The translations under genes were made by a program, and so were the position numbers. From Terribium retamae (GTDB lineage Bacteria > Pseudomonadota > Alphaproteobacteria > Rhizobiales > Rhizobiaceae), in NCBI RefSeq assembly GCF_022347545.1, contig NZ_JAKREW010000001.1:558001-622000 (forward strand): 64,000 nucleotides of DNA, written 5' to 3'. Under the pieces are notes generated by a model. It did no database searches. It saw only the letters and a program-made list of their open reading frames with translations, and was not told where the DNA came from. Numbering within the stretch: the stretch's first letter is position 1; each line of letters begins with the position of its first letter. Positions 1 to 7,663 of this stretch are shown piece after piece.

Positions 1-361
1 CCAGGATATAGGTCTGGAACACGCCCATCACGCGGAACATCCACCATGCGCGCGGCGCTGAAAAGAAGCCCGGCCCATCGTAGACGACGATCGTGTCGTC
101 CGCCGATATGCCCATCGATCCGACATATTGAGCGAACTCGCGCGGTGAAGCCAAGGTGTGCGGCAGTGACGAATTCTGGTCTGAAACCGCGTCCTGATCG
201 AGAAAGACGGCGCCGGGAATGTGCGCGGCGTCATATTCGCCACGAGCATCCCGCTTCTGCGCCGGCAGGTACCAGGAAGCATCGACGATCGACAGACCGG
301 GTTGACCGAGCCGCTGCTCAAGCCAGTCCGCGTCGACGGTAAAGGGGCTGTCCTCGGCCAT
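1..361 (-). CDS. sseA: 3-mercaptopyruvate sulfurtransferase, N-terminal part (cut by window edge)
   Basis: Only about the first 120 codons are in the window; the frame is open to base 1. The start is the ATG ending at 361. The protein begins MAEDSPFTVDADWL and carries the rhodanese-fold signatures IVDASWYLP, HIPGAVFLDQDAVSD and, near the edge, VVYDGPGFFSAPRAWWMF, the order expected in the non-catalytic first rhodanese domain of SseA/TST enzymes. The catalytic Cys loop lies in the second domain and is outside the window. The family moves sulfur from 3-mercaptopyruvate to thiophilic acceptors in the cytoplasm. It sits 30 bp downstream of alaX and behind cysK on the same strand, which fits a cysteine/sulfur operon. 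Confidence 0.85.
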   Translation of the reverse strand, partial: MAEDSPFTVDADWLEQRLGQPGLSIVDASWYLPAQKRDARGEYDAAHIPGAVFLDQDAVSDQNSSLPHTLASPREFAQYVGSMGISADDTIVVYDGPGFFSAPRAWWMFRVMGVFQTYIL

Positions 362-391
362 ACTGTTCTCCCAGATTTGAAGCCAGCCCGG

Positions 392-1135
392 TCAGGCGGC
401 CGGCAAAGGCCCGAATCGGATGCGGAAGCGCCGATTTTCGCGCCCCTTCTTTTCAATCTTGCCGATGTGAATCTCGCCGATTTCAGCTGTACGGGCAACA
501 TGAGTGCCGCCGCAAGGTTGGCTGTCCACCGCGGCATTTTCTCCGATGAGCACGAGGCGGATGCGCCCGGTACCGCTCGGTGGACGCACATTCTTCGACT
601 TCACCAGGCCGGGATTGGCGGCCAATTGTTCGTCCGTGATCCATTCGATCGAAACTGGATGATCCGCTCGGACCAGTTCCATCAGCTTCGCCGTCACCTC
701 TTCCTTGGAATAGCCGGTGTCGGGAATGTCGAAATCGACACGGGAATCGTCTTCTGCAACGGCCGCGCCGGTGATGGGGAATGGACACACCACACTCAGC
801 AGGTGGCAGGCGGTGTGCATGCGCATCAGCAGATGGCGACGATCCCAGTCGATGATGGCTTTCACTTTTTCACCGACAGCCGGCATCGACTGATCCGGCG
901 CAGGAGCGTGGATGATCTCATCCTTGGTTTCGCCGGTCACCGTGGCTGCGATCGCAACGCGGCTCCCATCCGCCCGTTCGAAATGACCCGTATCACCCGG
1001 CTGGCCGCCGGACGTCGCATAAAAGACGGTGCGATCAAGGATGATGCCGCCGCGGTCGTTGATCGCCACCACGGTCGCTTCAAGTTCCCTCAAATAGGAA
1101 TCGTCGCGGAAAACGGCCTCGGTTTTCAAGGCCAT
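392..1135 (-). CDS. alaX: alanyl-tRNA editing protein (AlaX type)
   Basis: A 247-residue stand-alone relative of the editing domain of alanyl-tRNA synthetase; the family hydrolyses mischarged Ser-tRNA(Ala) or Gly-tRNA(Ala) in the cytoplasm. The zinc-site motifs are both visible: HTACH at residues 107-111 and CGGTH at 208-212. The length fits the medium AlaX class, which lacks the catalytic aminoacylation core. The ATG overlaps the stop codon of cysK by one base (TAATG), so translation is probably coupled. Its place between cysK and sseA is metabolic company rather than an obvious functional link. Confidence 0.9.
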   Translation of the reverse strand: MALKTEAVFRDDSYLRELEATVVAINDRGGIILDRTVFYATSGGQPGDTGHFERADGSRVAIAATVTGETKDEIIHAPAPDQSMPAVGEKVKAIIDWDRRHLLMRMHTACHLLSVVCPFPITGAAVAEDDSRVDFDIPDTGYSKEEVTAKLMELVRADHPVSIEWITDEQLAANPGLVKSKNVRPPSGTGRIRLVLIGENAAVDSQPCGGTHVARTAEIGEIHIGKIEKKGRENRRFRIRFGPLPAA

Positions 1136-2169
1136 TACGCCACCTGTTCGAACGGCACGGGAATGGTGCTCACCGCCTCCATCCAGTCCGGTGTCGGCAG
1201 GTTCTTGCTACGCAGGAATTCCGGATTGAACAGTTTCGACTGGTAGCGCGTGCCGTAGTCGCAGAGGATGGTCACGATGGTATGGCCGGGTCCGAGCTCC
1301 CGGGCTAGGCGAATGGCGCCGGCAATATTGATACCGGTCGAGCCGCCGACACACAGACCTTCTTCCTGGATCAGGTCGAAGACGATCGGCAGTGCCTCTT
1401 CGTCCGGGATCTGGAAGGAAAAATCCGGCGTGAAGCCGTCGAGATTGGCCGTAATGCGTCCCTGCCCGATGCCTTCGGTAATCGAGCTGCCCTCGGCCTT
1501 CAGTTCGCCGTTGGTGTAGAAGGAAAATAGTGCCGCACCCAGCGGATCGGCCAGCGCGATCTTGACGTCCTTGCTCTTGCCTTTGAGGCCCGCGGCTACA
1601 CCGGCCAGCGTACCACCGGAGCCAACGGCGGACACGAAGCCATGGACCTTGCCGCCCGTCTGCGCCCAGATCTCTTCAGCCGTGGTGTGGATATGACCGT
1701 CGCGGTTGGCGACATTATCGAACTGGTTGGCCCAGATGGCGCCGTTCGGCTCGCTTTTCGCCATCTGTTCGGCAAGGCGGCCGGACAGTTTCACATAGTT
1801 GTTGGGGTTCTTGTACGGAACGGCCGGAACTTCGATCAGCTCGGCGCCGAGCAGCCGGATGGTATCCTTCTTCTCCTGGCTCTGCGTATCGGGAATGACG
1901 ATGACCGTACGATAGCCCAAGGCCTTGGCAACCAAAGTGAGCCCGATACCGGTGTTGCCCGCCGTGCCTTCGACGATGACCCCACCCGGCTTCAAAAGGC
2001 CACGTCGCTCGGCGTCCCGGATGATGAAAAGACCGGCGCGGTCCTTGACCGATTGGCCGGGGTTCATGAACTCGGCTTTGCCCAGTATCTCGCAACCGGT
2101 CTCTTCGGAAGCGCGGTTGAGGCGGATCAGCGGCGTGTTGCCGATGGCGTCTATCACCGAACGGTGCAT
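1135..2169 (-). CDS. cysK: cysteine synthase, PLP-dependent
   Basis: A 344-residue fold-type II PLP enzyme. SVKDRA at residues 40-45 holds the PLP lysine (K42), EGTAGNTGIGL at 67-77 is the loop that binds the substrate carboxylate, and GSGGT later in the protein is the phosphate-binding loop. The family makes L-cysteine from O-acetylserine and sulfide. It is longer than E. coli CysK, with a C-terminal extension ending in FLRSKNLPTPDWM, a form common in Rhizobiales. It is the first gene of the cysK-alaX-sseA unit. The family also contains cystathionine beta-synthases, but neighbours and length favour cysteine synthesis. Confidence 0.88.
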   Translation of the reverse strand: MHRSVIDAIGNTPLIRLNRASEETGCEILGKAEFMNPGQSVKDRAGLFIIRDAERRGLLKPGGVIVEGTAGNTGIGLTLVAKALGYRTVIVIPDTQSQEKKDTIRLLGAELIEVPAVPYKNPNNYVKLSGRLAEQMAKSEPNGAIWANQFDNVANRDGHIHTTAEEIWAQTGGKVHGFVSAVGSGGTLAGVAAGLKGKSKDVKIALADPLGAALFSFYTNGELKAEGSSITEGIGQGRITANLDGFTPDFSFQIPDEEALPIVFDLIQEEGLCVGGSTGINIAGAIRLARELGPGHTIVTILCDYGTRYQSKLFNPEFLRSKNLPTPDWMEAVSTIPVPFEQVA

Positions 2170-2383
2170 GAGGAATCCTTCTCGTGTCAGCGAAGAACCC
2201 TAGAAACGCTGGCCTGCCGTTTCAAGGCTGGAAATGGCCTGGACCAGTTGCATTCGCGCTTGCAGCGCTGCTCGATAGTGCAAACCATCAGTTCAAACTA
2301 AAATAGTGGGCATCCAAGAACATGCTTTCCTTTCGACTTCCGCGCGGCTAGATGACCCATTGAAAGAGCTTTCGGGACACTGA

Positions 2384-3208
2384 ATGACACTCTATCGGGC
2401 CAGCCCGAAAGACGGCGTTGCCTGGATTACCGGGGGCAGTTCCGGCATCGGCAGGGAACTCGCGAAAGAATTGGCGGCAAAAGGCTTTGTCGTGGCGGTC
2501 ACCGCCCGCGAGGAAGACCATATTGGCTTGCTCATCGCGGAAACCACCTCCCTGCCCGGTCGGATTGTCGCCTTTCCATGCGATGTTACCGATGAACAGG
2601 GGATGGCCGACACCGTTGCTGCCATCGAGGCCGATCTCGGCCCGATCGCACTCGCCGTCTTCAATGCCGGCAGCTATACCCAAGTTGCCGGTGACAATCT
2701 GTCCGTGCGCAAATTTCGCCGTACCTTCGACGTCAATGTGATGGGCATCGTCCATGGGCTTGTGCCGACGGTGAAGTTCATGCGCAGGCGTGGCCGCGGC
2801 CATATCATCATGGTTGGCTCGATCAGTGCCTATTTCGGCTGGCCGACAACAGCCGCCTACGGCGCCACGAAGGCCGCCATCAATGTGATGGCGCAGTCGC
2901 TGAAATTCGATCTCGACAAGCTGAACATCCGCGTCCAGGTGATGAACCCCGGCTTCATCGACACGCCGATGACACAGAAGAACGGCGTTCGCCTGCCGGC
3001 GGTCATTTCCTCAAGCTGCGCGGCCGACAGAATGATGCGCGGCATCGAAACCGGCGGTTTCGAGATCACGTTCCCGCGCCGTTTCACCCTATGTCTCAAG
3101 GTTTTGGGGATGCTGCCGCACCCGCTGCGTCATTGGTTCCTCAACCGCATGACCGGATGGGGCGACAGGCCGCTGAGTTTCGGTCGCAAGCCACGCCAAC
3201 CCATCTAG
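2384..3208 (+). CDS. short-chain dehydrogenase/reductase
   Basis: A 274-residue classical SDR. The nucleotide-binding motif TGGSSGIG is at residues 16-23, NAG at 94-96, catalytic Ser146 in MVGSIS, and the Y159-x3-K163 pair in AAYGATK. The first residue of the pocket after strand beta-2 is Ala41-Arg42, so NADP is plausible but not certain. The substrate cannot be read from the sequence. It is separated by 83 bp from the alpha/beta hydrolase gene downstream and may share its transcript. The upstream ribosome binding site is weak. Confidence 0.85.
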   Translation: MTLYRASPKDGVAWITGGSSGIGRELAKELAAKGFVVAVTAREEDHIGLLIAETTSLPGRIVAFPCDVTDEQGMADTVAAIEADLGPIALAVFNAGSYTQVAGDNLSVRKFRRTFDVNVMGIVHGLVPTVKFMRRRGRGHIIMVGSISAYFGWPTTAAYGATKAAINVMAQSLKFDLDKLNIRVQVMNPGFIDTPMTQKNGVRLPAVISSSCAADRMMRGIETGGFEITFPRRFTLCLKVLGMLPHPLRHWFLNRMTGWGDRPLSFGRKPRQPI

Positions 3209-3291
3209 GGCTGGCGCAGGCCGCCTGAGCCCGACCCGTTGCGTGTCGCCAGGCACCACAATAATTTGCGCCGATCAGTCTGGAGTTTGTC

Positions 3292-4326
3292 ATGGGGCGC
3301 CGTATCGCGGTGATGTTCCTGGGTCTGATCATCCTGGTCGTCCTGGCGGTTTTGCTGGGACCGCGCGTGCCTGTCGACACCAAGATCCGCTTCGACCCAT
3401 CCAAGATCGGCGATGATCCACAAGCCTACCTCATCCGCGAGGAGGCCAAGGTGGCCAATATCCGTGACGGACTGGAGAAAGAGATCGTCTGGGTCAATCC
3501 AATGATCCATGCCAGGACGCCGCTCGCCGTGGTCTATATCCATGGTTTCTCCGCCTCAAAGGAAGAAACCCGCCCCCTGGCCGACAAAGTCGCGGAGGAA
3601 CTCGACGCCAACCTCTTCTATACGCGCCTGACCGGACACGGCCAGGACGGTTCGGCGATGACGGAGGGAAGCGTCAACGCGTGGATCAACGACTATGAGG
3701 AGGCACTCGCCATCGGTCGCGCGATCGGCGACAAGGCCGTGGTCGTCGCCACCTCGACCGGCGCCTCGCTCGCGACCTGGGCTGCAAGCCAGCCGGATGG
3801 GTCGAAGGACCTCATCGGCATGGCGTTGATTTCGCCAAACTACGGCGTGCGGGCGTCCGGCGCGGAGATGTTGCTGTGGCCATGGGGCAAGCAGCTCGCA
3901 GAATTGATCATCGGCAAGCAGCGCTCGTTTGTACCTCGCAACGCCCTGCACGAAAAATACTGGACCTGGCGCTACCCGACGGGGGCGCTGCTGCCGATGG
4001 CAGCCTTGGCCGAACTCGCCTACGCAGCACCGGTCGGCAACGCCAAGGTACCTGCGCTCTTCATCTTCTCAAACGATGACAAGGTGGTGCGACCGGAACG
4101 TACACGCGAGATCGCTTCGCAGTGGGGAGCCGTGCACGAAGAAGTGCCTGTCGACAACAGCGGCGATCCCGACAACCACGTTATCGCCGGCAATGTCTTG
4201 TCGCCCGACACCACGGATTTCATCGCCCAGCGGATCGTGGTCTGGGTTAAGGCACTGATGGATGATGTGCCGCCCGGCATGCATCGGGGCGGAGCGTCGA
4301 CACCAGCCGACGCTCCGAAACAATAG
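3292..4326 (+). CDS. membrane-anchored alpha/beta hydrolase
   Basis: 344 residues. Residues 5-23 (IAVMFLGLIILVVLAVLLG) form one hydrophobic segment, so the enzyme is probably anchored to the inner membrane with its catalytic domain in the periplasm. YIHGF near residue 83 is the oxyanion-side HG motif, and ATSTGAS around Ser155 is a nucleophile elbow of the x-S-x-G type. DKVVRPE and DNHVIAG near the C-terminus fit the acid and histidine of the triad. A TGGAG ribosome binding site precedes the ATG. Esterase or lipase activity is likely; the substrate is unknown. Confidence 0.8.
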   Translation: MGRRIAVMFLGLIILVVLAVLLGPRVPVDTKIRFDPSKIGDDPQAYLIREEAKVANIRDGLEKEIVWVNPMIHARTPLAVVYIHGFSASKEETRPLADKVAEELDANLFYTRLTGHGQDGSAMTEGSVNAWINDYEEALAIGRAIGDKAVVVATSTGASLATWAASQPDGSKDLIGMALISPNYGVRASGAEMLLWPWGKQLAELIIGKQRSFVPRNALHEKYWTWRYPTGALLPMAALAELAYAAPVGNAKVPALFIFSNDDKVVRPERTREIASQWGAVHEEVPVDNSGDPDNHVIAGNVLSPDTTDFIAQRIVVWVKALMDDVPPGMHRGGASTPADAPKQ

Positions 4327-4337
4327 CGTTTCGGCGC

Positions 4338-4679
4338 TCAGATAGCGGCGGTGATGATGATCTCGACCAGATACTCCGGGCCGGCCAGCTTGGCCTCTCC
4401 GGTGGCGCGAGCCGGCGTGTTGCCCTGCGGCACCCAGGCATCCCATTCCTTGTTCATCTCGGCGAACGTGCTCATGTCGGAGAGCCAGATGATTGCCTGC
4501 AGGATCTTGGTCTTGTCAGTGCCGGCCTTGGCGAGCAGCGCATCGACGGTCGCCAGGATATCCTTGGTCTGTTCGCCGACGGTCTTGCCCTCACCGACCT
4601 GACCGGCGAGATAGGCGGTGTTGCCGTGGATGACCACCTGGCTCATGCGGGGGCCGACATCGATGCGACGAACGCTCAT
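4338..4679 (-). CDS. RidA/YjgF family protein
   Basis: 113 residues, the usual size of the RidA (YER057c/UK114) family, whose trimers hydrolyse reactive enamines/imines released by PLP enzymes. The conserved arginine region reads TPARATGEAKLAG, but the motif is not the strict archetypal RidA one, so this may be a subgroup with another substrate. AAGGAACATATC precedes the ATG as ribosome binding site. It is convergent with the hydrolase gene and divergent from the zinc importer. Confidence 0.85.
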   Translation of the reverse strand: MSVRRIDVGPRMSQVVIHGNTAYLAGQVGEGKTVGEQTKDILATVDALLAKAGTDKTKILQAIIWLSDMSTFAEMNKEWDAWVPQGNTPARATGEAKLAGPEYLVEIIITAAI

Positions 4680-4850
4680 GATATGTTCCTTTCCTGATTG
4701 GAAAGGCTTGTTTAGAGAGCGCCTTGCCCGGCGACAAGGCCAAGCCCGCCGAATACAGCCGCAGGCGCAATCGGTCGTCGTCCACTGTCATAGCGGGGCC
4801 GGTGCCCGCTTCCGCGCAGGCCACATCTTTTTTGCGGCCCATGTTGACAC

Positions 4851-4867
4851 ATGTAATAACATAACAT
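4851..4867 (+). promoter_or_regulatory. candidate Zur operator before aztA
   Basis: ATGTAATAACATAACAT is an imperfect 17-bp inverted repeat with ATGT...ACAT ends, centred at 4859 and 31 bp before the aztA start. AT-rich palindromes of this type are the known form of zinc-repressor (Zur) boxes in alphaproteobacteria. A second palindrome of the same length and ends precedes aztD. The assignment to Zur is inferred from the downstream zinc genes; no zur gene is in the window. Confidence 0.6.
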
Positions 4868-4897
4868 ACGACCTCTTTCCCAAGAGTACGGACTACC

Positions 4898-5710
4898 ATG
4901 AGCCAAGCTGCCCTCACCTTTCGCGACCTGACCCTGGGCTATGGCAGCCACCCGGCCGTCCATCACCTGAACGGCACAGTGCGGAAGGGATCGCTGACCG
5001 CGGTCGTCGGCGCCAACGGCTCCGGCAAATCCACACTCATGAAAGGCATCGTCGGCGCGCTGAGACCGATGGCGGGTGCAGTCGTCAAAATGGCGGGCAT
5101 CCGCATCGCCTATCTGCCGCAGCAATCGGAACTCGATCGTAGTTTCCCCGCACGCGTCGTCGATCTGGTCTCGCTTGGACTCTGGCCCCGCCGCGGCCTG
5201 CTCGGCCGGCACACCGCGGAAGATCGCGCATCCGTCAGCAAAGCACTGATGGCGGTCGGACTTGAGGGATTTGAAAGCCGCGGCCTGGACACCCTTTCCG
5301 GCGGCCAGTTGCAACGGGCCCTGTTTGCACGCGTGCTGGTGCAGGACGCCGATCTCATCCTGCTCGACGAACCGTTCAATGCCATTGACGCCAAAACGGT
5401 TGGTGATCTGATCGCACTGATCAAACGCTGGCACGGTGAAGACCGCACGGTCATGGTTGTTGCACACGACCTCGAACTGGTGCGGCAGAATTTCCCCGAA
5501 ACGCTGCTGCTTGCCCGCCAGCCGGTCGCCTGGGGCGCCACCTCGGCAACGCTGAGTGCGGAAAACATGCTGCGCGCCCGCAGGTTCCACGAAGCGTGGG
5601 AAGATAATGCACCCTGGTGCGAACCGGACGGCCATGGTCATGACCACGTTGCCCACGATCATTCGCACCATGACCACGACCATCCCTCGAAGCAGAAGGT
5701 AGCGTCGTGA
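4898..5710 (+). CDS. aztA: zinc ABC transporter, ATP-binding subunit AztA
   Basis: A 270-residue ABC ATPase: Walker A GANGSGKST at 38-46, signature LSGGQ at 133-137, Walker B LILLDEP at 153-159, and the switch histidine in VVAHD at 187-191. It powers the AztB channel at the cytoplasmic face of the inner membrane. Residues 246-262 form a histidine-rich tail with nine His in 17 positions, a likely zinc-sensing or zinc-buffering extension. The GTG start of aztB overlaps its TGA stop. Zinc rather than manganese or iron is supported by aztD downstream. Confidence 0.9.
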   Translation: MSQAALTFRDLTLGYGSHPAVHHLNGTVRKGSLTAVVGANGSGKSTLMKGIVGALRPMAGAVVKMAGIRIAYLPQQSELDRSFPARVVDLVSLGLWPRRGLLGRHTAEDRASVSKALMAVGLEGFESRGLDTLSGGQLQRALFARVLVQDADLILLDEPFNAIDAKTVGDLIALIKRWHGEDRTVMVVAHDLELVRQNFPETLLLARQPVAWGATSATLSAENMLRARRFHEAWEDNAPWCEPDGHGHDHVAHDHSHHDHDHPSKQKVAS

Positions 5711-6582
5711 GTTCGCTCTATAGCTTCTTCATAGCTCCCTTTGCCGATTTCGCATTCATGCAGCGGGCCCTGGCCGGCTCACTCATGCTGTCACTCGGAG
5801 CCTGCCCGGTCGGTGTCTTCTTGATGCTGCGCAGAATGAGCCTCTCGGGCGACGCCATGGCGCATGCCATCTTGCCGGGTGCCGCTGCTGGCTTCCTGCT
5901 CTACGGATTGGAAATCCTGCCGATGACTGTTGGCGGACTGATCGCAGGTGTCATCGTCGCGCTGGGTGCCGGCGCAGTCTCGCGCTTCTCCATACAGCGC
6001 GAAGATGCCTCGATGGCCGCTTTTTACCTGATTTCGCTGGCAATCGGCGTGCTGATGGTTTCGATCCGCGGCTCAAGCGTCGATCTGATGCATGTGCTGT
6101 TCGGCACCGTGCTGGCACTCAACAACGAGGCGCTTTTGCTGATCGGCGGTATCGCCGTCGTCACCCTGGTCGCGCTTTTCTTGTTCTGGCGAGCACTTGT
6201 CGCCGAATGCCTGGACCCGCTTTTCCTGCGCTCGGTGAGCAGGCTCGGCAGCCCCGTGCATTTCATCTTCCTCGGGCTCGTCGTGCTCAACCTGGTCGGC
6301 GGCTTCCAGGCGCTGGGCACCCTGCTCTCTGTAGGTCTGATGATCCTGCCGGCCGCCGCTGCGCGCTTCTGGAGCCAGCGCGTCGGGCCGATGTGCGTTC
6401 TTGCCGTCGCGATCGGCTTCATTTCCTGCGTCGCTGGATTGCTTCTCTCCTATCATGCAGCACTCCCATCCGGCCCGGCCATCATCCTCTCTGCCGGCGC
6501 AGCCTATATCGCTTCCATCCTGGTTGGACCGCGCGGCGTGCTGCGCTCGCGCCTCGTCCACCATCGCCACAGAACCGCCTGA
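5707..6582 (+). CDS. aztB: zinc ABC transporter, permease subunit AztB
   Basis: A 291-residue multi-spanning ABC-3 family permease (ZnuB/MntB type) with about eight hydrophobic segments. It forms the membrane channel through which AztC-delivered zinc enters. The start is a GTG overlapping the aztA stop by four bases (GTGA), indicating translational coupling. The short cytoplasmic SGDAMAHAILPG stretch around residues 40-52 is the family's typical loop contacting the ATPase. aztC follows after 19 bp. Confidence 0.9.
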   Translation: MSSLYSFFIAPFADFAFMQRALAGSLMLSLGACPVGVFLMLRRMSLSGDAMAHAILPGAAAGFLLYGLEILPMTVGGLIAGVIVALGAGAVSRFSIQREDASMAAFYLISLAIGVLMVSIRGSSVDLMHVLFGTVLALNNEALLLIGGIAVVTLVALFLFWRALVAECLDPLFLRSVSRLGSPVHFIFLGLVVLNLVGGFQALGTLLSVGLMILPAAAARFWSQRVGPMCVLAVAIGFISCVAGLLLSYHAALPSGPAIILSAGAAYIASILVGPRGVLRSRLVHHRHRTA

Positions 6583-6601
6583 CTGTTTAAAGGAGTTGGC
6601 C

Positions 6602-7543
6602 ATGCTGAAATCGATCCGCCGCGCCCTGATATTGAGCGTTATAACATTAACATCCCTCAGTGCAGGACATGCCTTTGCCGAGCCGCTGAAGGTGGTAGCG
6701 AGCTTTTCGATCATTAGTGATTTCGCAAAGAATGTGGGCGGCGATCGCGTTGAGGTGACAACGCTGGTGGGTCCCGACGGCGATGCCCATGTCTACGAAC
6801 CTAGCCCGGCCGACGCTGTCTCAATGGCATCCGCCAAGCTGGTGCTCGTCAACGGCCTGCATTTCGAAGGGTTCCTGCAGCGTCTCGTCGAGGCAAGCGC
6901 AAGCAAGGCAGCGATCGTCGAATTGACCAAGGGCATCACGCCGATCGACTTCAAAAAGGAATTCGCCGAAGCTGAGGAGGCCGAGGGTGGTCACGAAGGT
7001 CACAATCATGGCTCTACCGACCCTCATGCATTCCAGTCGGTCGTCAACGCAAAGATCTATGTGAAGAACATCGCTGACGCCTTCTGCAATGCCGACAGCG
7101 CCGGTTGCGACACCTACAACGCCAACGCCGCCGCCTATACCGAAAAGCTCGATGGTCTGGACAAGGAAGTCCGCGAGGCCATCGCGGCAATTCCGCAGGA
7201 AAAGCGCATCGTCATCACGTCCCACGACGCATTCGGCTATTTCGAGCACGAATACGGATTGACTTTCCTGGCACCCCAAGGGCTTTCCACCGACTCCGAG
7301 CCATCGGCCGCCGACGTCGCCAAGCTGGTCGAACAGGTGAAACAGGACAAGGCCGCGGCAATCTTCGTGGAGAACATCAGCAATCCACGCCTGATCGAAC
7401 AGATCTCGGTCGAAACCGACGTCAAGGTGGGTGGCACGCTCTACTCGGACGCTTTGTCGAAGGCGAATGGTCCGGCTGCAACCTACATCGACCTGATGCG
7501 CAACAACATCAAGCAGATCAAGGGCGCGATCCTCGGCAGTTAA
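6602..7543 (+). CDS. aztC: periplasmic zinc-binding protein AztC
   Basis: A 313-residue cluster A-I (ZnuA-like) solute-binding protein. AAAGGAG lies just before the ATG at 6602; the same frame is open further upstream, but only this start gives a clean signal peptide ending AGHAFA at residue 26. Likely zinc ligands are His63 (GDAHVYEPSP), His142 (TDPHAFQS), the His of TSHDAFGYFEHE, and an acidic residue near the C-terminus. A flexible loop at 124-138 is rich in Glu and His (GGHEGHNHG), as in zinc-specific members. It receives zinc from AztD and passes it to AztB. Confidence 0.9.
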   Translation: MLKSIRRALILSVITLTSLSAGHAFAEPLKVVASFSIISDFAKNVGGDRVEVTTLVGPDGDAHVYEPSPADAVSMASAKLVLVNGLHFEGFLQRLVEASASKAAIVELTKGITPIDFKKEFAEAEEAEGGHEGHNHGSTDPHAFQSVVNAKIYVKNIADAFCNADSAGCDTYNANAAAYTEKLDGLDKEVREAIAAIPQEKRIVITSHDAFGYFEHEYGLTFLAPQGLSTDSEPSAADVAKLVEQVKQDKAAAIFVENISNPRLIEQISVETDVKVGGTLYSDALSKANGPAATYIDLMRNNIKQIKGAILGS

Positions 7544-7594
7544 AGTACTGCTTCTATTAGTCCACCGATCGGCCCGATCAACACTAGCTCTCCT

Positions 7595-7616
7595 GGCGGA
7601 AGAGATTCCTTCCGCC
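7595..7616 (+). terminator. hairpin terminator between aztC and aztD
   Basis: GGCGGAAG (7595-7602) and CTTCCGCC (7609-7616) form a perfect 8-bp stem with a six-base loop, followed by TATTT. It lies 52 bp after the aztC stop. The U-tract is weak, so it may attenuate rather than fully end transcription. Together with the operator before aztD it suggests aztD has its own transcript. Confidence 0.55.
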
Positions 7617-7632
7617 TATTTCCAGCAACAAT

Positions 7633-7649
7633 ATGTTTTTAAATAACAT
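7633..7649 (+). promoter_or_regulatory. candidate Zur operator before aztD
   Basis: ATGTTTTTAAATAACAT is a 17-bp inverted repeat with one mismatched pair and the same ATGT...ACAT ends as the site before aztA. It ends 15 bp before the aztD start, directly before the AGGAG ribosome binding site, so a bound repressor would block initiation. Confidence 0.6.
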
Positions 7650-7663
7650 TACAGGAGAATCCC

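Noticed and set aside
4712..5683. A 323-codon minus-strand frame opposite aztA
   Set aside because: aztA carries all ABC motifs; the opposite frame has none and covers the zinc operator region.
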